From assembly GCA_964342855.1 (NCBI GenBank), contig CAYFIB010000006.1, positions 1 through 64,000 on the forward strand: a stretch of DNA of 64,000 nucleotides, written 5' to 3'. The translations under genes and the position numbers were made by a program. The notes under the pieces are model-generated. The model ran no database searches. It was not told the DNA's origin and saw only the letters and a list, made by a program, of their open reading frames with translations. Shown here piece by piece: positions 8,995-17,431 of the stretch. The number at the start of each line of letters is the position of its first letter. Positions within the stretch are counted from its first letter, which is position 1. This DNA comes from JBCBJX01 sp964342855 (GTDB lineage: Bacteria; Pseudomonadota; Alphaproteobacteria; Caulobacterales; Parvularculaceae).

Positions 8995-9834
8995 ATGCAG
9001 CTTTCCGAATTTGCCTCCTGGCGCTCCTTCGCTGGAACGCTCTCCGTGCACGACCATGAAAGCGCCGCTTGCCGCGGCCCGATGCGGTTCGCGGTCTATT
9101 CCCCGCCGCAGGCGGAGCGTGGGCCCGTCCCCGTCGTCTGGTATCTTTCCGGGCTGACCTGCACGTGGGCGAACGTGATGGAGAAATCCGGGCTCCAGCG
9201 GGCGGCGGCTGAGCTTGGCCTCATGGTCGTTGCACCGGACACAAGCCCGCGGGGCGAAGATGTCGCCGACGACGACGGGTATGATCTCGGGCAAGGCGCG
9301 GGCTTCTACCTCACGGCGACGCAAGAGCCGTGGGCGACGCACTTCCGCATGGACGCCTATGTCGCCGACGAACTCCCCGATCTCATCGCCGACAATTTCA
9401 ACGCCGACTTGTTGCGGCAGGGGATCATGGGCCACTCCATGGGCGGCCACGGCGCCCTCACCCTGCACCTGAAGCGGCCGGAGACGTACAAATCCGTATC
9501 CGCCTTTTCGCCCATCGTCGCTCCGAGCCAGGTTCCGTGGGGCGAAAAGGCGTTCACAGCCTATCTCGGGCCGGACCGTCCGGCGTGGGCGGAGTACGAC
9601 GCCTGCGCGCTCGTCCGCAAACGCCCCTCCGCCGCCGACATCCTCATCGATCAGGGCGAGGCGGACCAATTCCTCGCCGAACAACTGCGCCCGGAGCTGT
9701 TCGAAGCCGCCTGCGCCGAGGCGGGGCAAAGCCTGACGCTGCGCCGCCATGCGGGCTACGACCACTCCTACTGGTTCATCGCGAGCTTTATGGAGGATCA
9801 CCTCCGCTGGCATGCGGAGCGTCTGGCGCGGTAG
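8995..9834 (+). CDS. frmB: S-formylglutathione hydrolase
   Basis: Esterase D family serine hydrolase that releases formate and glutathione from S-formylglutathione. 279 residues with the nucleophile elbow GHSMGGHGAL (Ser148), the oxyanion-side motif WYLSGLTCTWANVMEKSG, and the His near the C-terminus in HAGYDHSYWFI. Length and motifs match the FrmB/FghA family. It completes the pathway started by frmA and should be co-transcribed with it through the small gene at 8652. Confidence 0.95.
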   Translation: MQLSEFASWRSFAGTLSVHDHESAACRGPMRFAVYSPPQAERGPVPVVWYLSGLTCTWANVMEKSGLQRAAAELGLMVVAPDTSPRGEDVADDDGYDLGQGAGFYLTATQEPWATHFRMDAYVADELPDLIADNFNADLLRQGIMGHSMGGHGALTLHLKRPETYKSVSAFSPIVAPSQVPWGEKAFTAYLGPDRPAWAEYDACALVRKRPSAADILIDQGEADQFLAEQLRPELFEAACAEAGQSLTLRRHAGYDHSYWFIASFMEDHLRWHAERLAR

Positions 9835-9847
9835 CCAGCCCCCTCCT

Positions 9848-9951
9848 CGTCATCCCGGAAACGGCGCAGCCGTTATCCGGGACCCTGGGTGTCAGAGTGC
9901 GGAACACGTGGCCCTGGGTCCCGGCTCTCGCTGCGCTCGGCCGGGATGACG
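9848..9951. repeat. REP-like intergenic inverted repeat
   Basis: The left end CGTCATCCCGG (9848-9858) is the exact reverse complement of the right end CCGGGATGACG (9941-9951). Inside, CCGGGACCCTGGG faces CCCTGGGTCCCGG, so the whole 104 bases can fold into a long imperfect hairpin. It lies between convergent frmB and ybgC. Just right of it, at 9970-10010, is a second small dyad (GCCTCGCGCAGCGAGGC). Such palindromic intergenic units are usually present in many copies per genome and can act as terminators for both flanking genes. Confidence 0.75.
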
Positions 9952-10021
9952 GGTTGTTCTACCAGAACTTCTTCCTGAGGAGCCTCGCGCAGCGAGGCGT
10001 CACGAAGGACGGCCGCGCGCC

Positions 10022-10462
10022 CTACGCCCCCATCGCCGCCGAAATCTTCGCCGCCGCATCCTTGGGCAACCGCTTCGGCCGCCCCGCGCCGTCGATGCAG
10101 GCGGCCTCCACCTCGGCGGTCGCGACCAGCTCCTCGCCGCGGAATATCCGCTGGGAGACCATCAGCCGCGCGCCTTTCGAGGGGAGAAAGCGCGTGCGCA
10201 CATGGAGGAGATCGTCGATCCGCGCAGGCGTCGCGTACTCCACCGTAATCTTGCGCACGACAAAGAAGCGCGGCTCTTCAGCGGCCTCCAGCTCGGCATG
10301 GCCAACGCCAGCGCAGCGCAGGAAATCCGTCCGCCCCCGCTCGAAAAAGGCGAGATACTGCGCGTGATAGACGACGCCGGAAAAGTCCGTGTCTTCATAA
10401 TAGACCCGGACGGGACGCACATGCTCGCCCCCCTCAAACCAGCCGTCGATGGCGTCAGTCAT
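10022..10462 (-). CDS. ybgC: YbgC-family acyl-CoA thioesterase (Tol-Pal associated)
   Basis: Hot-dog-fold thioesterase. 146 residues with the family active-site segment VYYEDTDFSGVVYHAQYLAFFERGR, including the catalytic Asp of YEDTD, and VEVEAACIDGAGRPKRLP. Start 10462 is chosen because it overlaps the upstream gene's stop by 8 bases, giving coupling; an in-frame extension to 10519 has no family similarity. It is normally directly upstream of tolQ, but here a 5.9 kb segment intervenes and it is the last gene of the ruvCAB run. Confidence 0.92.
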   Translation of the reverse strand: MTDAIDGWFEGGEHVRPVRVYYEDTDFSGVVYHAQYLAFFERGRTDFLRCAGVGHAELEAAEEPRFFVVRKITVEYATPARIDDLLHVRTRFLPSKGARLMVSQRIFRGEELVATAEVEAACIDGAGRPKRLPKDAAAKISAAMGA

Positions 10463-11105
10463 GCACGTACTCGCCCGTAGCCCAGTTCCGCATGAAGCGG
10501 CAGGGCCAATTTTCATCAATCAGGTGCAACCAGCTGTCGTCGAGATTGAGCACTGCCCCTAATGCTACGTAGGCGGCCTCTCGGGAGTCCATTTCTTCGT
10601 CTGTACAGCCGCGCCTATCGCCGCGAATCCGCCAACCGCTGTCGGGAAACTTATCGTCGTCGCTCCCCATATCCGGCTTTTCCCGGTAAATGAATTCAAC
10701 CCGCTTTTCTCCGTCAAGGACGCACTGATCGACCAAACATCTATCCCAGTATTCACGACGCTGAACAGCGCTCGCCTTACCGCCCTTTTCAAGGTCAGAG
10801 AACTCTACGTCGATGATGTGAAAGGCCTCAAACCGAACCTCATCACCAATTTTTAGTTGCGGCATATCTGATGGCTCGTTGTCGAGCGTGCCGATAAATA
10901 CTCCGTTTTCAGTCGACTTGACTTCAACCCACATCCTCTCAGCGTCATAGGCATGCTCGCCGCCGCCTACAAAAATCAGCTTGACGAGGTCACGTGGGGC
11001 AAGAGCTTGCACCTTTTCAGGAGGCGGCAAAAAGAATGTATAAGGCGCTTCTTCCGCCCGAGGCCTCGGATCATCCAACCACCAAGTGAGCTTCTCTTCG
11101 CTCAT
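10455..11105 (-). CDS. DUF2314 + DUF2185 (Imm33-like) immunity-type protein
   Basis: 216 residues, soluble and acidic. Residues about 20-100 match the DUF2314 pattern (FFLPPPEKVQAL, RDLVKLIFV, ERMWVEVKSTENGVFIGTLDNEPSD, KIGDEVRFEAFHIID). About 110-216 match the DUF2185/immunity-protein-33 pattern (VDQCVLDGEKRVEFIYREKPD, SGWRIRGDR, AAYVALGAVLNLDDSWLHLID). These domains are common in polymorphic-toxin immunity proteins. Its ATG overlaps the ruvB stop by 4 bases and its stop overlaps the ybgC start by 8, so it is embedded in a housekeeping operon, with lower GC than both neighbours. No toxin gene is visible nearby. Confidence 0.75.
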   Translation of the reverse strand: MSEEKLTWWLDDPRPRAEEAPYTFFLPPPEKVQALAPRDLVKLIFVGGGEHAYDAERMWVEVKSTENGVFIGTLDNEPSDMPQLKIGDEVRFEAFHIIDVEFSDLEKGGKASAVQRREYWDRCLVDQCVLDGEKRVEFIYREKPDMGSDDDKFPDSGWRIRGDRRGCTDEEMDSREAAYVALGAVLNLDDSWLHLIDENWPCRFMRNWATGEYVHD

Positions 11106-12133
11106 TTCTCAAAAAACCCCCGCTCCGCCTCCGGCGCGGCGAGCCCCAGATGCGCCCACGCCGTTTTCGTCAGCATGCGGCCGCGGGGCGTGCGCTGGAC
11201 GAAGCCGCGCTGCAACAGGAAGGGTTCGATGACGTCCTCCACGGCGTCTCGGCCTTCGGCGAGGGCGGCGGCGATGGTTTCGACGCCGACGGGGCCGCCG
11301 CCATAGTGCTTGGCGATCAGCATGAGGTATTTCCGGTCGAGGCCATCGAGGCCGGCGTCGTCCACCTCAAGGCGGCGGAGCGCGGCGTCCGCGACGGCCT
11401 TGGTGATGCGCCCGTCGCCCTCCACCGTCGCGACGTCCCGCACCCGGCGCAACAGCCGCCCGGCGATGCGCGGGGTGCCGCGGGAGCGCCGGGCGATCTC
11501 GACGGCGCCCGCCTCCTCGATCTCCGCGCCGAGCTTCGCCGCACCGCGGGCGACGATCCGCGCGAGGTCCCGGTCGGCGTAGAACTCAAGGCGCACCGGC
11601 AGGCCGAACCGGTCGAGCAGCGGTTTCGTGAGCAGCCCCGAGCGCGTCGTCGCACCGACAAGCGTGAAGGGCGGCAGGTCCACTTTGACGGAGCGCGCGG
11701 CGGGCCCCTCCCCGATCATCAGATCAAGGGAGAAATCCTCCATGGCCGGGTACAGAACTTCTTCGACCACCGGCGAGAGACGGTGGATCTCGTCGATGAA
11801 GAGGACGTCCCGCGGCTCCAGATTGGTGAGGAGCGCGGCGAGATCGCCCGCGCGGGCGACGACGGGGCCCGAGGTCGCCCGGAAGCCGACGCCCAGCTCT
11901 TTGGCGATGATCTGCGCCAGCGTCGTCTTTCCGAGGCCGGGGGGGCCATGCAGCAGCACATGGTCCAGCGCCTCGCCCCGCTCCAATGCGGCGCGTACGA
12001 ACAGAGCGAGATTGTCCTTCGCCCGGTCCTGTCCCATGAAGTCGGCGAGACGCTGGGGGCGAAGCGCCCGGTCCGGGTCGCCCTCGCGCGCTTCGGCGCT
12101 CACCATGCGTTCGTCTTCAGCCGGAAGGCTCAT
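11102..12133 (-). CDS. ruvB: RuvB, Holliday-junction branch-migration ATPase
   Basis: AAA+ motor that drives branch migration with RuvA. 343 residues: Walker A GPPGLGKTT (about 62-70), Walker B VLFIDEIHRL, sensor 1 LVGATTRSGLL, arginine finger region DRFGLPVRLEFY, and the C-terminal winged helix RGFVQRTPRGRMLT. The start overlaps the ruvA stop (ATGA), and the stop overlaps the next gene's start, so ruvC-ruvA-ruvB-10455-ybgC is one coupled unit. Confidence 0.98.
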   Translation of the reverse strand: MSLPAEDERMVSAEAREGDPDRALRPQRLADFMGQDRAKDNLALFVRAALERGEALDHVLLHGPPGLGKTTLAQIIAKELGVGFRATSGPVVARAGDLAALLTNLEPRDVLFIDEIHRLSPVVEEVLYPAMEDFSLDLMIGEGPAARSVKVDLPPFTLVGATTRSGLLTKPLLDRFGLPVRLEFYADRDLARIVARGAAKLGAEIEEAGAVEIARRSRGTPRIAGRLLRRVRDVATVEGDGRITKAVADAALRRLEVDDAGLDGLDRKYLMLIAKHYGGGPVGVETIAAALAEGRDAVEDVIEPFLLQRGFVQRTPRGRMLTKTAWAHLGLAAPEAERGFFEK

Positions 12134-12798
12134 GCGGCGGCGAGCTCCTTCAGGGCGAGTTTCACAAGATCAGGGAGCGGCGCATCCGGCGCTTGGGCGG
12201 CGGCCTTGGCGACGGCGCGGCGCGCCTCCCCCGCCTCATAGCCGAGATTGGCGAGGGCCGAGACCGCGTCGGCGCGCGCGCTCGCGGTTTCTTCCGACTG
12301 CGAGGCGACGACCTTCGGCGCGGGCGCCGTGCGCCCCTTACCGGCGGTCGCGATCTCGGGCCGCGCGCCTTGCGCGCCGGAGGCGGCGGCGAGGGAGAGC
12401 GCCGGAAGCTGGGATTTCAGCTCGCCGACAACGCGCTCGGCGATGCGCTTGCCGACGCCCTTGGCGCGGGCGACCGAGGCCCAGTCCTCCGCCGCGACGG
12501 CGTCCGCGAGGTCGGCGGGCGAGAGCACGTCCAGCACGGCGAGCGCGGCCTTCGCGCCGACGCCCTGCACGGTCTGCAGGATGCGGAAGACTTTCCGCTC
12601 CCCCTCGCTCGGGAAGGCGTAGAGCTTGATGAAATCCTCGCGCACAACCGTCTCGATGGCGTAGACCGCCTCCGCGCCAGGCTCGGCGCGGTCGAGCGTG
12701 CGCGCCGTCGCGAAGGCCTCATAGCCGACGCCGCCGACATCGATGAGGAGCGTTTCCTCCTCCACCGCGATCACCTGTCCCCGTAACCGTCCGATCAC
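12130..12798 (-). CDS. ruvA: RuvA, Holliday-junction recognition subunit
   Basis: 222 residues: an N-terminal OB domain (MIGRLRGQVIAVEEETLLIDVGGVGYEAF), tandem helix-hairpin-helix motifs (FRILQTVQGVGAKAALAVLD, RAKGVGKRIAERVVGELK) and a C-terminal three-helix domain after about residue 170 that contacts RuvB. It starts at GTG 12798, whose TGA overlap with ruvC gives translational coupling. The linker between the second and third domains is Ala/Pro-rich and somewhat long. Confidence 0.97.
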   Translation of the reverse strand: MIGRLRGQVIAVEEETLLIDVGGVGYEAFATARTLDRAEPGAEAVYAIETVVREDFIKLYAFPSEGERKVFRILQTVQGVGAKAALAVLDVLSPADLADAVAAEDWASVARAKGVGKRIAERVVGELKSQLPALSLAAASGAQGARPEIATAGKGRTAPAPKVVASQSEETASARADAVSALANLGYEAGEARRAVAKAAAQAPDAPLPDLVKLALKELAAA

Positions 12799-13295
12799 GC
12801 CGCATGTCCTTTCAGGCGCGCCCCGTGGGTGTGCGCGCAGCAGATGGCGACCGCGAGGGCGTCCGCCGCGTCGGCGCCCTGCGGGCCCGCGGCGGGGAGC
12901 AGCACGCGGATCATGTGCTGCACCTGGCGCTTGTCCGCATGGCCCGCGCCGACCACGGCTTTCTTCACCGCGTTCGGCGCGAATTCGAAGACCGGCAAGC
13001 CGAACTTCCCGAGCGCCGCCAAAGCCGCCCCGCGCGCCTGCCCGAGGGCGAGGGTTGAGGCGGCGTTGGTGTTCACGAAGGTTTTTTCCACCGCGATGGC
13101 GTCCGGCGCTTCGCGCGCGGCGATTTCCGCGAGGCCTTCATAGATCGCCGCGAGCCTTTCGGCGGGGCCGCCGCGCCCGGATGCGATGACGCCGCTCGCA
13201 ATGAAGGAAAGCCGCGCGCCGTCCAGGCGCACGGCTCCCCAGCCCGTTCGGGCGAGGCCGGGATCGACCCCGAGCACGCGAATCGCTTCGGTCAT
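12795..13295 (-). CDS. ruvC: RuvC, Holliday-junction endonuclease
   Basis: 166-residue RNase H-fold resolvase. Catalytic acidic residues are visible as Asp11 in VLGVDPGLARTGWG, Glu in AIAVEKTFV, and the Asp pair in GADAADALAVAICCAH. Start ATG 13295 is preferred; a TTG five codons upstream (13310) is possible but adds no conserved residues, and neither has a strong ribosome site. First gene of the ruv run. YebC, often next to ruvC, lies instead at 32159. Confidence 0.97.
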   Translation of the reverse strand: MTEAIRVLGVDPGLARTGWGAVRLDGARLSFIASGVIASGRGGPAERLAAIYEGLAEIAAREAPDAIAVEKTFVNTNAASTLALGQARGAALAALGKFGLPVFEFAPNAVKKAVVGAGHADKRQVQHMIRVLLPAAGPQGADAADALAVAICCAHTHGARLKGHAA

Positions 13296-13361
13296 ACCGC
13301 AGGGTAGCAAGTTTGAAACGAAACGCGAACAGCTGATGGAGCGTTCTGGGCGCTTCGGAAC

Positions 13362-14603
13362 TCAAGCGCTGCCTCGCGAGGCGGATTTCGATGCTGAGAC
13401 GGCCCCGGCCTGATAGGCTTCCTTCAGGATCGACTGCAGCACGCCGACGGAAACATCGGTTTCGCTGACGATCCGGTTGCGGCCTTCCCGCTTGGCGAGA
13501 TAGGTCGCCGCGTCCGCGCGGGCGAGCACGTCCGACAGGCGCTCGCGCGGTTTGCGCATGGCGACGCCGTAGCTCGCCGTGAAACGGAATTCACCGTCGG
13601 AAGATTTCATCGGCGTCGTCGCCAGTTCGCGCTGGATCGCCTCAGCGAGGCGTCGCGCCATATCGTGGAAGGCGCCGGGGATGAGGATCGCGAACTCCTC
13701 CCCGCCCAGTCGACCGACGACATGCCCCGCTTCGGCGTATCGTCCGCATACGCTGGCGAACCGGGCGATGACGCGGTCGCCGAAGGCGTGGCCGTGCAGG
13801 TCATTGATTTCCTTGAAGCGATCGATATCGGCGTGGACGATCCCGACCGGTTCGCCGACGGCGTCGGCGCGGGAGAGCACCCGTTGCGCGGCCGTCTCAA
13901 AACCACGCCGGTTGAAGACGCCGGTGAGGAGATCCGTCTCAGACTGGGTGCGCAGATCCGAGATGATTTCCGACGCATAGGCGACGAGCAACGCCATCGC
14001 CGTCATCACCGCGCAAGCGCCGGTGACGAAGTGGAGCGTCGCGTAGAAGAGACTCTGCGTGTACGTCTCAAGCGACAGCTTGGGGTCGCCGATGGCGAAC
14101 ACGACAACCGGCCGGATGAAGAGCTGCACGCACATCAGCGCGTAGACCGCGAAGATCACCTTGTCGAACTTGGTGCGCAGCCGACCGCGCATGTTGAAAA
14201 GGCCGATCGAAAAAAGAACGCCGGTGCCGACATTGATCGCGATCGAGCGGATCCAGATATCGTCGTACACGAACAGGAAAAACGCGACGACGCTGATGTT
14301 CGTCGCGCCGACGATGAACAGAAGCCGTGCGGGCGGCTCGACGCGATAGCGCTGGCAGAGGCCTGACACGAAAAGAATGCCCGTCGCCGTATAGAGCCCG
14401 TTCGTGACGATGGAGGCTGCGGCGCCTGGAATCGCGTCGCGCAGGAAATCGACGACGAAGGCGGTCGCCCCGAACGCATAGGAGAGCGCGATGTGTCCGG
14501 CGCCTTTCGCCGAGCGGTCCGCCGAGCGCAGCGCGAAGAAGCCCGCTGAAAACAGCAGGAAAACCAAGGGATTGAGCAGTTGGAAGTAGGATTGTCCCTG
14601 CAC
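13362..14603 (-). CDS. Membrane diguanylate cyclase (GGDEF)
   Basis: 413 residues. The N-terminal 200 residues contain about six transmembrane helices with no named sensor domain, followed by a GGDEF domain (about 220-385). The signature is GGEEF at 300-304 and the metal/substrate segments DLLTGVFNRRGFE and VHADIDRFKEINDLHGH are intact, so c-di-GMP synthesis is expected. The RxxD inhibitory site normally five residues before the signature is absent, suggesting no product inhibition. The start is a GTG at 14603 with only a weak ribosome site. No EAL domain is present. Confidence 0.9.
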   Translation of the reverse strand: MQGQSYFQLLNPLVFLLFSAGFFALRSADRSAKGAGHIALSYAFGATAFVVDFLRDAIPGAAASIVTNGLYTATGILFVSGLCQRYRVEPPARLLFIVGATNISVVAFFLFVYDDIWIRSIAINVGTGVLFSIGLFNMRGRLRTKFDKVIFAVYALMCVQLFIRPVVVFAIGDPKLSLETYTQSLFYATLHFVTGACAVMTAMALLVAYASEIISDLRTQSETDLLTGVFNRRGFETAAQRVLSRADAVGEPVGIVHADIDRFKEINDLHGHAFGDRVIARFASVCGRYAEAGHVVGRLGGEEFAILIPGAFHDMARRLAEAIQRELATTPMKSSDGEFRFTASYGVAMRKPRERLSDVLARADAATYLAKREGRNRIVSETDVSVGVLQSILKEAYQAGAVSASKSASRGSA

Positions 14604-14678
14604 TCGGCCCGCCCGGAATGCGCGACGTCTTCGCCGCGGTCTCGGGTCTCAAATTGAGCCAAAAAGGCAAATGGGCCG

Positions 14679-15761
14679 TTAGCGCTGGGGCGTTTCGGGC
14701 GGCGTTTCGCCGTCGCCGCCTTCGGCGAGCAGATCCGGCTCCGGTTCCGGCGGCGCGAGAAGCGCGTCGCGCAGGGCGATGCGGGCGGCGCGTTCGCGCG
14801 GATTGAGGTTGCTCGGCGCCGCCGCGAGGGAGGCTTCCACCAGCTCGAGCGCCTTCTGCGCATCCATCGGCCGGCCGCGTCCCTGCGCGTAGACGACGGC
14901 GAGAAGGAACATGCCCTCATCATCGCCCGCTTCCGCCCCCCGCTCAAACCAGTCGGCCGCCTGCGCGGCGCGCATCTCGCCGGAACCAGCGCCGGACCGG
15001 AGCGTCATGACGCCGACGGCGGTCATGGCGGCGGGGTGGTCGGCGAGAGCAGCGGCGCGGATCAATTGTTCCGCGCGCGCCGGGTCCGGTGCCCCGCCGA
15101 GACCGGCGCGTAAGAGAAGGCCAAGCCGGTACTGCGCGTCGATATGGCCCGCATCGACTGCGGGTTCATACCAGCGCCGCGCACGGTCAAAGCTCTGCGC
15201 GCGACCGCGGCCAAGCTGATAGGCGCGCGCAAGCTCATAGGCGCCTTCCGGGTCGCCGACACGCGCGGCGCGCTCGAAAAGGTCGGCGGCGTAGACCTCG
15301 TCGATGGCGACGCCGTTTCCTTCCGCATGAAGACGACCAAGAGCGACCATCGCCTGCGGATGCTCCTGCACGACGGCGAGCGCGAACCAGTCAGCCGCGC
15401 CTGACGGATCAGGCTCGGCGTCCGCGCGCCCTGTCGTTCCCGCGAGGACAAGACGGCCCATGGCGTATTGGGCGTCGGCGAGACCGTCATTGGCGGCGCT
15501 CGCATAGGCTGCGACCGCGCAATCAAGGTCCGCCGGGCCGCCGCGACCGTCTTCGCACATGGAGCCAAGGAGAAAGGCGGCTTTCGCGGAAAGCCGGTCG
15601 GCGCGCTGAAGCACGTTGCGTGCGCCGTTTTCATCGCCGCGCTCGATCATGTTTTCCGCACGATTGAGCAACCCGCCCGGGAGAACCTGAGCGTGGAGCG
15701 GGCTCGCGGCGCAGACAAATGCAGCGGCGAGTACGGCGGTAAGGCGCGTGCGGTCGGTCAT
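14679..15761 (-). CDS. Secreted Sel1-repeat (TPR-like) protein
   Basis: 360 residues: a Sec signal (MTDRTRLTAVLAAAFVCAASPLHA), then about seven Sel1-like repeats (for example AAFLLGSMCEDGRGGPADLDCAVAAY, AQYAMGRLV, AMVALGRLHAEGNGVAIDEVYAADLFERAA, GAYELARAYQLGRGRAQSFDRARRWYEPA, AQYRLGLLLRAGLGG), and a proline/glutamate-rich tail. Sel1 solenoids mediate protein-protein contacts; the partner is unknown. The start at 15761 has GGGGAAAGAGC upstream, and a longer frame to 16019 would overlap thiE. It is separated from thiE by 59 bases. Confidence 0.85.
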   Translation of the reverse strand: MTDRTRLTAVLAAAFVCAASPLHAQVLPGGLLNRAENMIERGDENGARNVLQRADRLSAKAAFLLGSMCEDGRGGPADLDCAVAAYASAANDGLADAQYAMGRLVLAGTTGRADAEPDPSGAADWFALAVVQEHPQAMVALGRLHAEGNGVAIDEVYAADLFERAARVGDPEGAYELARAYQLGRGRAQSFDRARRWYEPAVDAGHIDAQYRLGLLLRAGLGGAPDPARAEQLIRAAALADHPAAMTAVGVMTLRSGAGSGEMRAAQAADWFERGAEAGDDEGMFLLAVVYAQGRGRPMDAQKALELVEASLAAAPSNLNPRERAARIALRDALLAPPEPEPDLLAEGGDGETPPETPQR

Positions 15762-15820
15762 GGCGCGCTCTTTCCCCTTCAACGGCGTCGGCCCGCTTAA
15801 GGCCGATGGGGCGGTTGAAG

Positions 15821-16504
15821 TCAATCGCCGGACGGTGACGGTTCGGCCGTCGCCATGGCCGCGAGAAAGTCCGAAACGGCTTTCGCCGGCCCGCCGGGCC
15901 GCGCCCAGACCGCGGCGGAGACGGCGAGGAAATCCGCCCCGGCGGCGACGAGGGGACCGCAATTCTCCGGCGTGATCCCGCCGATGGCGACCGACGGCAG
16001 GGTCGTCGCATGGGTCCACCAGGCAAGAAGCTCCGGCTCGGCGCGCGCGATGGGCTCTTTCGTTGCGGTCGGGAAAAACGCGCCGAAGGCGACATAGTCC
16101 GCGCCCGCCTCCCCCGCCTCGAAGGCGAGGTCTTTCGAAGCGTGGCAGGTGACGCCGAGGATCGCGTCGTCGCCGAGCAAGCGGCGCGCCTTCGCCGCGT
16201 CAAAATCCGATTGCCCGATATGGACGCCGTCGGCGCGCAACTCCCGCGCAAGTTCGGGGCTGTCATTGATGAGAACGGCGACATCCCGCGCCCGGCTGAG
16301 CGCCGCGACGCGATCAAAGACGCGCCGGGTCGCCTCGACATCGATATCGTCAGCTTCCGTTTTCATACGCAATTGCAGGCACGCGACGTCCCCCGCATCG
16401 AGCGCGCTTTGGAGCGCCTCCGCGAAGGCGTCCGCGTCGTCGATGCGTGGCGGCGTGATGAGATAGAGGCGGCAGCCGCCGTCTGCGTTCGGATCATGCG
16501 CCAT
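15821..16504 (-). CDS. thiE: Thiamine-phosphate synthase
   Basis: Joins HMP-diphosphate and thiazole phosphate to thiamine monophosphate. 227 residues, TIM barrel: LYLITPP, ACLQLRMK, VAVLINDSPELARELRADGVHIGQSDFD, ILGVTCHASKDL, ADYVAFGAFFPTATKE (phosphate loop), and SVAIGGITPENCGPLVAAGADFLAVSAAVW. The invariant GVHIGQ and AIGGI motifs are present. It starts 4 bases after the coq4 stop. No TPP riboswitch is visible, and other thi genes are not in the window. Confidence 0.92.
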   Translation of the reverse strand: MAHDPNADGGCRLYLITPPRIDDADAFAEALQSALDAGDVACLQLRMKTEADDIDVEATRRVFDRVAALSRARDVAVLINDSPELARELRADGVHIGQSDFDAAKARRLLGDDAILGVTCHASKDLAFEAGEAGADYVAFGAFFPTATKEPIARAEPELLAWWTHATTLPSVAIGGITPENCGPLVAAGADFLAVSAAVWARPGGPAKAVSDFLAAMATAEPSPSGD

Positions 16505-16508
16505 AAAA

Positions 16509-17333
16509 TCAGGCGGCGACCGGCGCGGCGGCGGACGCCGCCTCCTCCGGCTTGCCGAATTCGTCCTTCAGTTCCTGCGGAACGGCGTCATAAGCGGGGT
16601 GCGGACCGATCGCCATGCGCGCTCGCGCCTCTTCAATCGGCAGCGCGAACAGCGCCGGCAGGTCTTCGCCCGGCAGCCAGCGCGAGGCGGCTCCGATCGC
16701 CAATCCCTCGTTGATGATGCGGCCGACCGGCGCGCCCGGTGCAAGTCGGCGATATTTCAGACCGCCGAAGAAGACGATGGTCCGCAGACCGAAATTCCCG
16801 CTCATTCGGTAGGTGTAAGCGAGAAGCGCGATCTCGCCGAGGGCGTCGCGACTGTAGCCGGTCAGGACGTGCCAGAGATCGTGGCTGGCGTTGATGTGCC
16901 GGAAAAGGCGCATCAACTCCGGAAACTCGCGCCGGTAGTCCTCCAGCATCTCCGGGTCCGTCGCCTCGTTGGCGGCGGCGTTGACGCCGTCCGGCGTAAG
17001 ACCTTCGCGATCCATGAAGTCCGCATAAAGACGGCCATAGGTTCCCTCAGGCAGCTGTCGCAGCGGTTCGCGGTCGGTGAGTTCCGCGGCGAGATCGACC
17101 TCGCCCGAAAGGACGCGGTGCCCGTACGCCGTCGCGGCGGCGCGGCGCGCGGTCTCCCGCTCCGACCCGCCCGATAGCGCCCGGACGATGTGGAAGACCT
17201 GGCTCGTGTCTTCCTTGTTCTCGAGAAGCCTGCCGACATGGCGCAGCGCCGTCACCGGCATGACGGGTCGCGTTGGCGGCAGGGGAAACGCGACATCGAT
17301 CGGCGCGGGCGCGGCGGAGCAGACGGCGGCCAT
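16509..17333 (-). CDS. Coq4-family ubiquinone biosynthesis protein
   Basis: 274 residues. The diagnostic segment is HINASHDLWHVLTGYSRDALGE, the HDxxH...GE zinc-binding motif of Coq4, preceded by LPEGTYGRLYADFMDREGLTPD, also typical. Coq4 is a non-catalytic or decarboxylase/hydroxylase component of the Q-biosynthesis complex, and alphaproteobacterial homologues stand alone like this one. Start 17333 is supported by AGGAGA upstream; six extra residues to 17351 are unlikely. It is co-directional with fba, 88 bases away, and close to thiE. Confidence 0.88.
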   Translation of the reverse strand: MAAVCSAAPAPIDVAFPLPPTRPVMPVTALRHVGRLLENKEDTSQVFHIVRALSGGSERETARRAAATAYGHRVLSGEVDLAAELTDREPLRQLPEGTYGRLYADFMDREGLTPDGVNAAANEATDPEMLEDYRREFPELMRLFRHINASHDLWHVLTGYSRDALGEIALLAYTYRMSGNFGLRTIVFFGGLKYRRLAPGAPVGRIINEGLAIGAASRWLPGEDLPALFALPIEEARARMAIGPHPAYDAVPQELKDEFGKPEEAASAAAPVAA

Positions 17334-17412
17334 GGCGGGTCTCCTTTGCAAAGACCGCGCGAGGGTAAACCCGGCGGTTTACCGAAATCTAAGCGCGCCG
17401 CCGCCCGCTCTC

Positions 17413-17431
17413 AAGCGGCCTCAGGCCGCTT
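17413..17431 (-). other. Perfect hairpin around the fba stop codon
   Basis: AAGCGGCC (17413-17420) and GGCCGCTT (17424-17431) are exact complements with the stop-codon triplet TCA as the loop. In the mRNA this is an 8-bp GC-rich stem enclosing the UGA. No U run follows, so it is more likely a 3'-end stabiliser or a pause site than an intrinsic terminator. Confidence 0.5.

Noticed and set aside
16505..16508. TPP riboswitch upstream of thiE
   Set aside because: Only four bases separate thiE from the upstream gene, and no conserved riboswitch core was seen in the reachable leader.
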